From positions 496,001-560,000 of the forward strand of contig CAJIZS010000001.1 of NCBI GenBank assembly GCA_905182075.1: a stretch of DNA of 64,000 nucleotides, read 5' to 3'. Every line of letters begins with the position of its first letter. Position 1 is the first letter of the stretch. Positions 8,826 through 20,491 of the stretch are shown here, piece after piece. The notes under the pieces are model-generated. The model saw nothing but the letters and a program-made list of their open reading frames with translations. It ran no database searches and had not been told where the DNA came from. A program made the translations under genes and the position numbers. This stretch comes from an uncultured Methylophilaceae bacterium. GTDB lineage: Bacteria > Pseudomonadota > Gammaproteobacteria > Burkholderiales > Methylophilaceae.

Positions 8826-10367
8826 TGACCTATAAAATTTATATACCAAGAGATTCAAGTGCAATATCTTTAGGAGCAAACGATGTCTTCAATGAAATCC
8901 TAAAAGAATCAAAAGAAAGAAATCTTGATGTCTCTATTATTAGGAATGGATCTAGAGGTATTTTTTGGCTTGAGCCGATGATTGAGGTTGAAACCCCTAA
9001 AGGAAGAGTTGCTTATGGGCCAATTTCTTTATTAGATGTAGCAGGCTTATTCGACCAAGAATTTTATTTAGGAAAAAAACACAGTCTTTTTCTTGGACTC
9101 ACAGAGGAAATAAGTTGGTTAAAGAATCAAGAGCGTCTTACTTATGCCCGTGTAGGAATAACTGATCCTGTAGATATAGACGATTATGAAAAGCATGACG
9201 GCTTTAAAGGGCTTAAAAAATCTATATCGCTTAGTCAGGAAGAGATTGTTAAGGAAGTAACTGAATCAGGTTTGCGGGGTAGAGGAGGAGCAGCTTTTCC
9301 GACAGGAATAAAATGGAAAACTGTTATGGATACACCTTCGACAAAAAAATATATAGTTTGTAATGCTGACGAAGGTGACTCAGGTGCTTTTTCTGATCGA
9401 ATGATTATGGAAAATGATCCCTTTGTTTTAATAGAGGGGATGATATTGCGGAGCATTGGCTGTTGGGGCTGATCAAGGCTATATATACTTGAGATCTGAA
9501 TACCCTAATGCACAATTAATTCTTAATGAAGCAATTGAAATAGCTAACCAAAAAGGTTATCTAGGATCAAATATATTGGGTTCAAAATTCTCCTTCACTT
9601 TAGAGGTTACCCGAGCAGCGGGCGCATATATTTGTGGTGAAGAAACTTCATTGCTAGAAAGTTTAGAAGGTAAAAGAGGTCTTGTCAGATACAAACCACC
9701 TTTACCAGCTATCGAGGGTTTATATGGAAAGCCCACCGTTGTTAATAATGTTATTTCATTAGCTACAATTCCGATTATTATGGATAAGGGGGCAAAATAT
9801 TATGCTGATTTTGGAATGGGAAGGTCTAAAGGAACGTTGCCTATTCAATTAGCTGGTAACCTTAAGCAAACAGGACTTATAGAAAAAGCATTTGGGATTA
9901 CTTTAAGAGAGCTGTTGTATGATTTTGGTGGAGGCTCGGCATCGGGACGCCCAATTAAAGCAGTTCAAGTAGGGGGGCCGTTAGGTGCTTTTCTACCGGA
10001 AGAACAATTTGATACACCACTCGATTATGAGAAATTTTCTGAAATTAATGCCGTCGTCGGTCATGGAGGTATTGTTGCTTTTGATGAAACGATTGATATG
10101 TCAAAATTAGCAAGGTACTCATTTGAATTCTGTGCAATAGAATCCTGTGGTAAGTGCACACCTTGTAGAATAGGCTCAACTAGAGGAATGGAGGTTATTG
10201 ATAAAATTAAAGGTGGAATTGATCAAGAAAAAAATGTGAACACTCTTAGGGACTTATCGGAAACTATGGTTCACGGCTCATTATGTGCTATGGGAGGGAT
10301 GACACCTTTTCCAGTTATGAGTGCTTTAAATTTTTTCCCAAAGGATTTTGGGCTTGATAAGAAATAG
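8825..10367 (+). CDS. fdsB: NAD-dependent formate dehydrogenase, beta (diaphorase) subunit FdsB
   Basis: NuoF-like subunit carrying FMN, the NAD-binding site and a [4Fe-4S] cluster; it hands electrons from formate to NAD+. A thioredoxin-like N-terminal region leads to the glycine-rich nucleotide motif SGLRGRGGAAFPTGIKW, then CNADEGDSGAF (FMN site), GAGAYICGEETSLLESLEG-like sequence and the cluster binding ESCGKCTPCRIG. One frame change near 9455 splits it; both sides are perfect NuoF sequence. Repaired length about 513 residues. The reading frame starts within the fdsG stop. A 45-bp gap precedes fdsA. Confidence 0.93.
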
Positions 10368-10412
10368 ACTTAAGCATAAAATTGAATAAAATAAATAAAT
10401 TAAAATAAAGTA

Positions 10413-13264
10413 TTGCATATGGATGACACTAAAGATTTCGGTACACCAAAAAAACTATCTAAAAAATTAGTTAGTTTAACTATTGACGGTTTAAATATAA
10501 CTGTACCAGAAGGGACGTCTCTTATGCGAGCAGCATCAGAAGCGGGGGTTAGTGTTCCTAAATTGTGCGCCACAGATAGTTTGGATCCTTTTGGTTCTTG
10601 TCGTCTATGTTTGGTTGAGATTGAAGGCAGGAGAGGTTATCCAGCATCTTGTACAACTCCAGTTGCTGAAGGTATAAAAGTTTCAACTCAGACAAAAAAA
10701 TTAGCTGAGCTTAGAAAAGGTGTTATGGAGTTATATATTTCCGACCATCCCCTTGATTGTTTAACTTGTGCTACTAATGGAGATTGTGAGCTTCAGGATA
10801 TGGCAGGTGCGGTAGGACTAAGAGATGTTAGATATGGTTACGAAGGAGAAAATCACCTTGAGTCTGAAAAAGATACCTCTAATCCATATTTTACTTTTGA
10901 TCCATCAAAATGTATTGTCTGTTCTAGGTGTGTAAGAGCATGTGAAGAAACTCAAGGTACATTTGCTTTAACAATAGATGGAAGAGGCTTTGAATCAAAG
11001 GTTTCAGCTGGAAATAAAGATTTTATAGATTCTGAATGTGTTTCATGTGGCGCATGTGTTCAGGCTTGTCCTACAGCCACTTTAATTGAAAAAAGCATCG
11101 AAGAGCATGGCACGCCAGATAGAAAAGTAAAAACCACTTGTGCATATTGTGGTGTAGGTTGCTCTTTTAATGCAGAGATGCAAGGAGATAAGGTCGTCAG
11201 AATGACGCCTAATAAAGATGGTGGAGCCAATCATGGGCACTCTTGTGTTAAGGGAAGGTTTGCATGGGGATATACAACACACAAGGACAGAATTACCACT
11301 CCAATGATCAGGAAAAGTATCAAAGACCCTTGGGAAAAAGTTTCTTGGGAAAAAGCTATAAATTATGCTGCTTCAGAGATAAAAAGAATTCAAAAAAAAT
11401 ATGGTTTTAATTCTGTAGGTGCTATTTCTTCTTCAAGGTGTACGAATGAAGAAGTTTATTTAATGCAAAAGATTGTTAGGGCAGCTTTCGGTAATACAAT
11501 AATATGATACATGTGCCCGGGTTTGCCATTCACCAACTGGTTATGGACTTAAACAAACTATTGGCGAATCAGCAGGAACACAAAATTTTGATTCAGTGAT
11601 GCAGTCAGATGTGATTATGATTATTGGTGCAAATCCAACTGATGGTCATCCGGTATTCGCGTCTCAGATGAAAAGAAGACTAAGAGAGGGCGCTAAATTA
11701 ATTATTATTGATCCAAGAGAAATTGATTTAGTTGGCAATACACCTCATATTAAAGCTGATTATCATCTAAAACTCAGACCAAGCACCAATGTTGCGACAA
11801 TTAACTCAATTGCACACGTGATTGTCGAAGAAGGTTTGACTAGATGAAGAATTTATTAAAGAAAGGTGTGAGTCTGAAGCATTCGGTTACTGGAGAAATT
11901 TCATTTCTGAGGAGAGAAATTCTCCTGAAGCCCTAGAGTCTGAAACAGGAGTTCCATCTGAATTAGTTAGGAATGCAGCAAGACTATTTTCTCAAAAAGG
12001 TAACAGTGCAATTTATTATGGGTTGGGAGTGACTGAGCATAGCCAAGGTACTACTATGGTTATGGGTATAGCCAATCTAGTTATGGCAACTGGAAATATA
12101 GGTAGGGAAGGTGTTGGTGTTAATCCACTAAGAGGACAAAATAATGTCCAAGGTTCTTGCGATATGGGCAATATGCCTCATGAATTTCCAGGGTATAGGC
12201 ACGTATCTGATTTAGCAACTCGAACTATGTTTGAAGAAGCTTGGGGTACGAAGTTGAATGCCGAGCCTGGAAGAAGAATACCAAATATGCTAGATGATGC
12301 TATTGGTGGTAGATTTAAATCAGTTTATTGTGAAGGCGAAGATATCGCCCAATCTGATCCTAATACCCAACATGTTACTCATGCATTAGAATCAATGGAA
12401 TGCGTTATTGTTCAAGATTTATTCTTAAATGAAACTGCAATGTTTGCGCATGTATTTTTACCAGGTTCTTCATTTTTAGAGAAAAATGGAACATTTACTA
12501 ACGCAGAAAGAAGAATTTCTAGGGTTAGAAAAGTTATGTCACCAAAGAATGGGTATGAAGACTGGGAGATAACTCAAATGCTAGCAAATGCCTTAGGTTA
12601 TAAAATGAACTACAAGCATGCTAGTGAGATTATGGACGAAATTGCAGAATTAACGCCAACTTTTGAAGGTGTTAGTTTTGATAAGATTGATGAATTAGGA
12701 AGTATTCAGTGGCCATGCAATGATGAAAGTCCAGATGGAACTCCAACCATGCATGTTGACGAATTTGTAATAGGTAAAGGTAAGTTCTTTATAACAGAGT
12801 ACATCCCAACTACTGAAAAAGTAAATGGTAAATTCCCATTAATAATGACAACAGGTAGAATTTTAGCCCACTACAATGTTGGAGCTCAGACAAGAAGAAC
12901 AAAGAATAATGCATGGCATGATGAAGATTTAATTGAAATTCATCCTCATGATGCAGAGGATAGAGGTGTAAATGAGGGTGACTGGGTAGGTATTGAAAGT
13001 AGAGCAGGCGACACAGTATTACGGGCGAAGGTTACAAAAAGAGTGCAGCCAGGCGTTGTTTACACTACATTTCATCACCCTGTTTCGGGTGCAAACGTCA
13101 TTACAACTGATAATTCTGACTGGGCTACAAATTGCCCTGAGTTTAAGGTTACAGCTGTTCAGGTAAGTAAGGTTTCACAACCATCTGATTGGCAAGCAAA
13201 ATACCAAAAATTTAGTAAAAAGCAAATAGATTTTGTTAATACTAATGAGGTAAAAGTTGATTAA
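10413..13264 (+). CDS. fdsA: NAD-dependent formate dehydrogenase, catalytic alpha subunit FdsA
   Basis: Molybdenum bis-MGD subunit that oxidises formate to CO2. In order: a [2Fe-2S] domain ([15 protein letters not shown]), a NuoG-type His/Cys cluster ([17 protein letters not shown]), two ferredoxin clusters ([13 protein letters not shown] and [12 protein letters not shown]), the FdhF-type cluster [10 protein letters not shown], and the molybdopterin oxidoreductase domain. The molybdenum-ligand Cys lies in [10 protein letters not shown] near 11505-11530, just after a frame change at about 11505. A further change near 11845 is needed. C-terminal dinucleotide-binding part includes [17 protein letters not shown]. 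Length about 950 residues, normal for FdsA. The conserved Cys, not Sec, is encoded. Confidence 0.94.
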
Positions 13265-13269
13265 GTACA

Positions 13270-14091
13270 GTGACCTCCTTCAAACTCATTCAATCAAATA
13301 AACCTACTCAAAGTATCCAAGTCCTTAAGAGCGCTGATTTAAATAATGAGGTTAACGAAGACTTGGCCGAAGAGACTCCTGTAGCACTTATTTATAATGG
13401 TATCTCTCATGTTGTAATGATGGCTTCACCAGTAGATTTAAAAGATTTTGCGCTGGGGTTTTCTATTACTGAATCCATTGTTAGCAATAAGTCTGATATA
13501 TATTCAATGGAAGAAAATATTAAGAGTAATGGCATAGAGTTAAATATTGAAATATCCAGCGAATGCTTTGCAAAGTTAAAAGAGGTTCGAAGGAATTTAA
13601 CAGGAAGAACCGGTTGCGGACTTTGCGGGGCTGAGTCTTTGAATCAGGTAGTAAATATTCCAAAATTAAAAGATTTTATTCATAAAGTGTACCATGTCAA
13701 AGTTGCTCATTGAAAAACTTTTCAGAACAACAAAAAATACAAAAAGAAACTGGAGCCACTCATGCCTGTGGATTATTTGATTCTGAAGGCAATTTATATT
13801 GCCTTAAAAGAGGATGTAGGGAGACATAATGCTCTAGATAAGTTAATTGGAGCAATACTAAGGGAATCACTTAAAGTAAGTTTAAAAAACTTTTTTGTTC
13901 TTACTTCAAGTAGAGCAAGCTATGAAATGGTTCAAAAATTAATTAGTATAGATTTAAAGCTCTTAGTTGCAATTTCTGCTCCAACAGCCCTAGCAGTAAG
14001 GCTAGCAGACCAATATAATGTAACGTTAATTGCTTTTGCAAGGAATAAAAGATTCAATATTTATAGCCATAAAAACAATATATCGGAGTAA
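13270..14091 (+). CDS. fdhD: Formate dehydrogenase sulfurtransferase FdhD
   Basis: Transfers sulfur to the molybdenum cofactor before insertion into formate dehydrogenase. GTG start at 13270, 5 bp after the fdsA stop. [20 protein letters not shown] and [13 protein letters not shown] are the conserved N-terminal block; the sulfur-carrying CxxC is CGLCG near 13616-13630; [14 protein letters not shown] and [15 protein letters not shown]-like sequence follow. Two compensating frame changes, between about 13690 and 13800, leave a false TGA at 13711 between halves that lie in the same frame. Length about 273 residues. Placement inside the fds operon is typical. Confidence 0.9.
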
Positions 14092-14101
14092 AATTCAAGA
14101 T

Positions 14102-14326
14102 ATGGAAATCAACACATTAATTTCAATGGCAAACCAGATCGGGAGTTTTTTTAAAAGCTTTCCAGACAAAGAGCAGGCGTCTAAAGATATTGTTTTCCAT
14201 ATAAACAGATTTTGGACTCTTGAAATGAGAAAAGAGATAAAAGATAATGTAAGCAAAGGAAACGTAGGAAGCGACTCATTAGATGATATGGTTTTTGATG
14301 CCATCTCTAAATACCTAAAGGTTTGA
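14102..14326 (+). CDS. fdsD: Formate dehydrogenase delta subunit FdsD
   Basis: Small subunit of 74 residues needed for FdsA maturation or stability. MEINTLISMANQIGSFF at the N-terminus and FHINRFWTLEMRKEI are typical of FdsD. Start chosen at ATG 14102, which gives the family length and a start just after the fdhD stop; an upstream in-frame ATG would overlap fdhD by 60 bp. Intact. It ends the operon and overlaps the 3' end of the convergent glycosyltransferase by 12 bp. Confidence 0.88.
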   Translation: MEINTLISMANQIGSFFKSFPDKEQASKDIVFHINRFWTLEMRKEIKDNVSKGNVGSDSLDDMVFDAISKYLKV

Positions 14327-15935
14327 TCTGTCTTTATCTAAGTCTTTAATCATAAGTACAAAATAGCTTTTATCTCTTTCAATTCTCTTGCCAGACCAAA
14401 CTTGTTTCCAGCTTTGAAACTCACTCGGCATTTTACCTGCAGAGTTAAGTGATAGCATAATCATCCTACATGAAGTATCCCTATCATTAGAATCTATTCC
14501 TTTAATACCAGTGTAATAATGCAATAAATTTATGTGATTTTCAGAGAAATTATATGTATGGAGGCAACTTGAGTTCTGAGCTAAATGTTTTTTTGCATCA
14601 AGAAACACGCCGCTATAACTTTTTCTATTATCTAGAAATGGGCTACACAACATTATTGCATTTACCCAAACCATGGTTATACCAAGGGCCCAATTCGAAA
14701 CTGAGGAGCGATTAGTAATCGTTAAATTAAACACTGAAATTGCCCATAGCAATGTGATAATTAGCGCAACAAAAAAACTTATGATATTTAACTCTCCCAA
14801 ATAATTTCCAGAAAGATAAAAGATACGATCGTAGAGTCTGCCTGGAAATCCAGTCATCATCGTGAACCAGCCGAGCCAAATTAACATACCAATAAATCCA
14901 AAAATTAAGATTCCAAACCAGTTTAATGCGCTAGCATAGCTTCTCTTTAGAAGATCAATTCCTCCAACACCAATAATAGAAAAGGGAATAAGTATTGGCA
15001 TAAGGTTTATTTGATCTAATTTATTATCAAGGCAGATTGTAATGAAAATGGAGATAGAAAAAATTATAGGTAAGTGCAGTCTCTTTTCTAGCTTTATTTT
15101 TTTGTAATTAGTATGTAGAGCAACTATAACTAATGGAAGTGCGGGCCAGGAAAACCATAAAATATTTTTTAAGTAATAGAAAAATTCTGGCCCCTGTGAA
15201 GAAGAGCTAACTTACGATTAATCCATAGAAAAAAAAGCTCTGGGTTGTATTGAAAGAGAACAAAAACCCAAGGACCGATAATTATTGATGTAATAACGGC
15301 TGAGATTAAAGAAAAAATATAATACTGAGATTATCAATAATCTTAAGGATAATTATTACGTACATAACAGTTAATGGTATAGTTCCATTCGATAAAAAAA
15401 TAATAGACGCCCCAAATCCTAGGACCATACTGGCTCGAAATGGTCTCCTGTTATACAAAGCAAAGCCATACATACTTAAAGCAAAACCTAAGAGACTGGC
15501 AATTTCTGGCCTTATGGTATGAATATTAAAAATCAGACCAATTGACGCTATGAATATTAACCCAGCTTGCCTCCCAAAACCTGGCCCCCATAATTCCCTG
15601 GTAGACATTCCAATCACGAACAAGGTCAAGCTTAGCCAAAGTGCATTCGATAAGCGCGCTGCGTCATGAACAGAGAGTATTGTAGAGAGAAATTTACCCA
15701 TTGCTGCAGCTATGTATGGGTAAAGCGGAGGATTGTTAATTGATGTTTGGCTAGCGGCAAGTGGAGCAATGATAGTATTATTCTGAATAATATCCATGAT
15801 CATACTAATGGTTTGAGATTCAGCCGGTATCCATGGAGCATGCCCAATTAGTCCTGTGAATATCCAAATAGCAGAGAGAGTTAAAAATAAGTGTAACTTT
15901 GTCTTTTCCCCCAACTTTTTTCCTGGGGTTGACAT
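14315..15935 (-). CDS. Polytopic glycosyltransferase, ArnT/PMT (GT39/GT83) family
   Basis: Integral membrane glycosyltransferase using a lipid-linked sugar donor. Start proposed at MSTPGKKLGEK (15935), because a terminator lies just upstream. After a first membrane helix, HAPWIPAESQTISMI and the INNPPLYPYIAAAMGKF segment match the acidic first periplasmic loop region of the ArnT/PMT family. Some ten hydrophobic segments follow, then a soluble C-terminal part with MIMLSLNSAGKMPSE. At least two frame changes are needed between 15000 and 15310. Repaired length about 540 residues. The sugar and acceptor (lipid A or protein) cannot be told from sequence; no other LPS genes are adjacent. Confidence 0.7.
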
Positions 15936-15987
15936 ATTTCCTTGCCAATCATGTTCTAGATTAAAACTCAAACACTTTCTACCTAAA

Positions 15988-16010
15988 TAAAAAAAGGCAG
16001 CTAGGCTGCC
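15988..16010 (-). terminator. Rho-independent terminator of rpmE
   Basis: A perfect 6-bp GC-rich stem (GGCAGC at 15996-16001 and GCTGCC at 16005-16010, loop TAG) is followed on the minus strand by a run of eight T. It lies 29 bp after the rpmE stop in the direction of transcription and upstream of the glycosyltransferase start, so it separates the two minus-strand genes. Confidence 0.85.
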
Positions 16011-16038
16011 CACGGAACATATCACTAATTAAATAATA

Positions 16039-16239
16039 TTACATTCCATATTTTTGTTTAAACTTCTCTACTCTTCCAGCTGTATCAAGAATCTTTTGTT
16101 TTCCTGTATAAAACGGGTGGCATTGAGAGCAGACTTCAATACTCATATCTTTTCCAATAGTAGACTGAGTCTTAAATTTATTCCCACAACTGCACGTTAC
16201 GTTTATTTCAGGGTAATTTGGGTGAATATCTTTTTTCAT
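16039..16239 (-). CDS. rpmE: 50S ribosomal protein L31 (zinc-binding type)
   Basis: Intact ribosomal protein of 66 residues. [12 protein letters not shown] is the standard L31 opening. Cys16, Cys18, Cys37 and Cys40 form the zinc site of the C+ type, so it is the zinc-dependent form rather than the zinc-free paralogue induced under zinc starvation. It follows rho on the same strand, an order common in Betaproteobacteria, and has its own terminator downstream. Confidence 0.95.
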   Translation of the reverse strand: MKKDIHPNYPEINVTCSCGNKFKTQSTIGKDMSIEVCSQCHPFYTGKQKILDTAGRVEKFKQKYGM

Positions 16240-16311
16240 AATTTAGTAACTATTTTATTTTAATTCCGTCATTTTATAGAAAATTTTATAAAAAACAATG
16301 CTTAATTGAAA

Positions 16312-17570
16312 TTAACCGCCCCGCATACTATCAAAAAAATTCGCATTATTTTTTGTTGACCTAACTTTATCAAGGAGAAACTCCATGGCTTCCAAGTCAT
16401 CCATTGGATAAAGCAATTTTCTTAGTACCCAAATTTTTTGTAGAACATCAGGTGCAATAAGGAGCTCTTCTCTTCGTGTACCTGATTTATTTACATTAAT
16501 TGCAGGGTAAATTCTTTTTTCTGCCATCCTTCTGTCCAAATGTATTTCTAGATTTCCTGTTCCCTTGAATTCCTCGTAAATAACGTCATCCATTCGAGAT
16601 CCGGTTTCAACTAATGCTGTTGCAAGAATAGTAAGGGAGCCACCTTCTTCAATATTTCTTGCCGCACCAAAAAATCTTTTTGGTTTTTGAAGTGCGTTAG
16701 CATCTACACCACCAGTTAAAACTTTCCCAGAAGAAGGTATAACTGTGTTGTAAGCTCTGGCAAGTCTGGTAATAGAATCTAGAAGAATAACCACATCTTT
16801 TTTATGCTCAATTAATCTTTTAGCTTTTTCAATAACCATTTCGGCAACTTGAACATGTCTGGTTGCTGGCTCATCAAATGTTGAAGCTAATAACTTCTCC
16901 TTTAACGGACCTAGACATTTCTGTAACTTCTTCTGGTCTTTCATCAATTAAAAGAACTATAAGCTCTACTTCTGGGTGATTTGCAGTAATAGCATGAGCA
17001 ATATTTTGCATCATTACTGTTTTACCACTTTTTGGGCTTACAACCAGGCCTCTTTGCCCCTTACCTATTGGAGAAACCATATCAATAACTCTACTAGTAT
17101 TATTTTCCTCAACAGTTGAATCTCTTTCAAGAGTAAGCGGTTCTGTTGGATGAATGTTGAATATCGCTCGAAGAGAATTTTATTTTTTGTATTTGGATAT
17201 TCATCATTGTTAACTTTATCAACTTTAACTAATGCAAAATAACGCTCACTATCTTTTGGTGTTCTTATTTCTCCGGCAATTGTATCGCCGGTATGTAAAC
17301 CAAATAATCTAACTTGAGATTGAGAAACATAAATATCATCAGGCCCTGCTAGATAAATTCGCTTCTGGAGACCTTAAAAACCCAAAACCATCTTGTAGTA
17401 CTTCTAGTTCAATACAAATATAATTTTTACCATTTTTTGCTTTATTTTTTAAAATAGCAAAAATTAAATCTTGTTTACGGTTACGAGCTAAACCATTTTC
17501 GAGCTTCATCTGAATTTGCTAGTTCAACTAGTTCGGTAACTGGGAGATGTTTTAGGTCGGCTAAATGCAT
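16312..17570 (-). CDS. rho: Transcription termination factor Rho
   Basis: Hexameric RNA-dependent ATPase/helicase that ends transcription at Rho-dependent sites. Start at [18 protein letters not shown] (ATG ending 17570). The N-terminal RNA-binding domain shows [15 protein letters not shown]; Walker A is visible as [17 protein letters not shown] near 17000; [12 protein letters not shown] gives the Walker B region; and the arginine-finger and Q/R-loop portion with [27 protein letters not shown] is intact in 16312-16947. Four or five frame changes are required. Repaired length about 419 residues, exactly that of Rho. Because Rho is essential in this group, the breaks are almost certainly sequence errors. 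The start lies 7 bp from the trxA stop. Confidence 0.93.
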
Positions 17571-17576
17571 ATTTTT

Positions 17577-17898
17577 TTAAATTGTACTATCAATAAAAGC
17601 GATTAATTGTGATTTAGATAATGCTCCAACTTTAGTATCCTGGATACTTCCATCTTTAAAAATCGTTAGTGTTGGAATACCTTTAACATGATACTTTATG
17701 GGTGTTTTAGGATTTTCATCAATGTTAAGTTTTGCTATTTTTAGTTTACCTTCATATTCAGTTGCAAGAGATTCAAGTACTGGAGCAATCATTTTACATG
17801 GACCGCACCATTCAGCCCAATAGTCTACTAGTACCGGTTTAGTTGATTGAAGTACTTTTTCTTCAAATTGATCATCTGTAATTTTTCCACTGTTATCA
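17577..17898 (-). CDS. trxA: Thioredoxin 1
   Basis: General cytoplasmic disulfide reductase of about 107 residues. The active site is WAEWCGPCK, followed by MIAPVLES and the cis-proline segment VKGIPTLTIFKDG. The C-terminal three-quarters is open from 17792; restoring one base near 17890 after the ATG at 17898 gives an N-terminus reading MDNSGKITDDQFEEK. Immediately upstream of rho on the same strand, the usual trxA-rho arrangement. It is a likely reductant for Bcp and other thiol enzymes here. Confidence 0.9.
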
Positions 17899-17970
17899 TA
17901 TTTTTAATTTATTTTTTTTGAATATAAATTGGTAAGGTATAAAGGGCTAATGTTGCTTCTTAATTAAGTT

Positions 17971-18582
17971 TTACTCTTTAGTATCATCTTCTTTTGATGA
18001 TTTTTTAAAACTTTTTATTTCAATTAAAGAAACTACTTTTTTTGCCCCCTTTGAATTTTGTGCAATATTGATAGCTTGCTCCGCTTCTTGCTGAGATAGG
18101 AGCCCCATTAAATAAACCACTCTGTTTTCTGTGTAAACTTTTACAAGTAGCGCTGATAATAAACCTTCTTTTTCTTTGGCAAATATCCTTGTAATAACAT
18201 TTGTAGTAATAACAGCATCATTTAAAACAGCTTTGTATGAAAGTTCTTTTCCGACGGTCATTCTGTTGAATACTTGCTCTACATTTTCAATATTTTTGAT
18301 TGTTTGAATAATTTTCTCTATTAATTCTTTGCAAATGGGTTAAATTACTACTAAAACTTTTTTGTTAAAGCTTACAAGGTCTACTCTAAAGTCCCCCACT
18401 ATTTCTTGAACTTCAACATTTGCAGCCAGTTCTATTCTTTGGTCTATAAATTGACCCTCAACACCCCTTCTATCTGAACTTATAGTTGGAGCTGTTATAA
18501 TTAATGGCGCACATGCTGTTTGTAAAAAGCCCAAAAGCAGAAACAAAGAAAATATAGTTTTTGTGTATTTTGTCATCAGCAT
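17971..18582 (-). CDS. BON-domain outer-membrane lipoprotein (DolP/YraP-like)
   Basis: Predicted lipoprotein: signal peptide with lipobox LLGFLQTAC and lipidated Cys24 (Cys22 if the second Met starts), followed by APLIITAP. Two BON domains follow, the first around VEGQFIDQRIELAANVEVQ and the second around NDAVITTNVITRIF to VYLMGLLSQQEAEQAINIA, the latter a hallmark phrase of this family. An in-frame TAA near 18340 interrupts the end of the first BON domain; two nearby indels could produce it. The short lysine-rich tail ends at 17971. DolP-type proteins support outer-membrane integrity and BAM function; that role here is inferred from homology. Confidence 0.78.
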
Positions 18583-18630
18583 TGATTATATAACCATAAT
18601 AATTATTTTTAAAAACTTTTTTATTAGAAA

Positions 18631-19452
18631 ATGATATCAGCTCTCTATTTAGTTGCAACACCAATCGGTAATCTTGATGATATAACCATTAGGGCTATTG
18701 AAATTTTAAAAAATGTAGATTTTTCAGAATTATGACATCTCGTCATACTGCTGGATTACTAGCTCATTATGGGATTAAAAAAAAATTAAGCTCTCTTCAT
18801 CAGCATAATGAAAAATCAAAATCTAATTTATCAAAAATTAAGAAACTAAACATTAGTAGAAGTAAAGCCTGTTTTAGGATCCGACCGCAAGTTAGGGGAG
18901 GAAAACGCGGCTTTAGATGAAAAAATAAAAGTTATTCCCATTCCCGGTCCTTCATCAATTATTACTGCCTTTTCCGTTTCTGGGATTCAGTCAACACACT
19001 TTCAATTTCATGGTTTTTTACCTAATACTGATAATAAGTGCAAGAAAGTTTTACATGAAACGAGTACAAAGGATTGCCCAACTATTTTTTTAGTCTCTCC
19101 TCACAAGATCGTAAAAACTCTAGAGATGCTTGAAGAAATTTATGGTGGGTCTCATGAGGTATTTATTGCGAGAGAATTAACTAAAATATTTGAAACCTTG
19201 TATAAAGATACGCTTTCAGATATTTTAATTAAATTTAAATCTAATGCAAACAACCAAAAAGGAGAGTTTGTTTTAGTTATTGAGCCAAAGCATAATTTGA
19301 ACGATAGCGAAGAAGATTTAATTATAAAAGAAGCCCTGACGATAATGATGAAGCAATTACCCTTAAAGCAATCCGTCGAACTTACAACTGCTATTTTTAA
19401 AAAACACAAAAATGAGGTCTATAATCTAGCCTTGGAGCTTAAAAATGACTGA
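18631..19452 (+). CDS. rsmI: 16S rRNA (cytidine1402-2'-O)-methyltransferase RsmI
   Basis: SAM-dependent tetrapyrrole-methylase-fold enzyme acting on 16S r[21 protein letters not shown] at the N-terminus and [48 protein letters not shown] and ELTKIFET further on are diagnostic. A frame change lies near 18730 (loss of the AEDT part of AEDTRHT), and the region 18840-18925, which should encode the SDAGTPxISDPG motif, is badly distorted, with fragments such as GSDRKLGEE. Repaired length about 274-280 residues. It overlaps pyrC by 8 bp. Family identity is certain even though the central motif is unreadable. Confidence 0.85.
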
Positions 19453-20465
19453 AGAATTGATTATCACTAAGCCTGATGATATGCATCTTCACCTTCGGGA
19501 AGGTGAAACACTTAAACATGTCGTTATGCACACAGCAAAACAGTTTGCGAGAGCGATTGTAATGCCAAATTTAGAAAACCCTGTAACAACAGTTACTATG
19601 GCTAATAGGTATTGTCAGGAGATAAAAAAACATATTGGCGATTCTTTGTTTAACCCGTTAATGACCCTATATTTTACTCCAGATATAAATCCGATAGTTC
19701 CACCAATTAATAATGATAATATTATCGGTATCAAAGAGGCCACTGGTGACTTGCAACGCGCGGATGAATACAGGAGCTGAAGCCGTAGAAACAGCTCTTA
19801 AAATGATGGAAGAATTTGACATCCCCTTATTAATTCATGGTGAAGTAAGTGATCCAAAGGTTGATATTTTTGATAGAGAAAAAGTTTTTATTGATAAATA
19901 TTTGATTAATTTTCACAAATATTTTCCTAGTCTTCGAATAATATTTGAGCATATTTCCACCAAAGAGGCCGCCCAATTTGTTTTAGAGAGTGGGCCAACA
20001 ATTGCCGCAACAATTACCCCTCAACACTTATTGCTCAATAGAAATGATTTATTTTCTGGCGGTATTCGCCCCCATCATTATTGCTTGCCAGTTTTAAAAA
20101 GGTCGGCCCACCAAACTGCTATTGTTGATGCAGCTCTGTCAGGTAGCCCCAAATTTTTCCTAGGAACTGATAGCGCTCCTCACCCCAAGAACCAAAAAGA
20201 AAGTTCTTGTGGCTGTGCTGGAATTTATTCTGCCTTATCTGCGATTGAGCTTTATGCTGAAGTTTTTTACAAAAATAATGCAATTAATTTACTTGAAAAT
20301 TTTAGTAGTAAATATGGCGCTTCATTTTACAATCTTCCAATAAATTCTTCAAAAATAAAGTTAGTAAAAAAACCATTGCATATCCCGGAGAGTATTCAAA
20401 TAGGCAAAGATCAAATAATTCCTTTGTTTGCAGGTAAGACTATTAATTGGCACTTATCTTCATAA
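19445..20465 (+). CDS. pyrC: Dihydroorotase (class II)
   Basis: Zinc enzyme closing the pyrimidine ring in UMP synthesis. The metal-binding DMHLHLREG is at residues 12-20; the bridging carbamylated lysine should be the K of IIGIK near base 19735; the next metal histidines lie in LLIHGEVSD and FEHISTKEA; the catalytic Asp is in FLGTDSAPHPKNQKES. One frame change near 19760 distorts the LYPAGATTN-like segment. Repaired length about 340 residues, normal for E. coli-type PyrC. Overlaps rsmI and precedes the RNase P RNA gene. Confidence 0.92.
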
Positions 20466-20491
20466 GTTAAAAGATGATAAAATAACAAGTT

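Noticed and set aside
10413-13264. Selenocysteine-containing formate dehydrogenase
   Set aside because: The active-site position reads TGT (Cys) in CARVCHSP and no in-frame TGA with a SECIS-like hairpin is present.
13711-13761. In-frame TGA in fdhD as a readthrough or selenocysteine codon
   Set aside because: Family sequence continues through this region in another frame (QSCSLKNF to [11 protein letters not shown]), so two compensating indels explain the TGA.
16240-16311. A small gene or tRNA between rpmE and rho
   Set aside because: Only an AT-rich 72-bp spacer; no tRNA arms, RBS or plausible frame.
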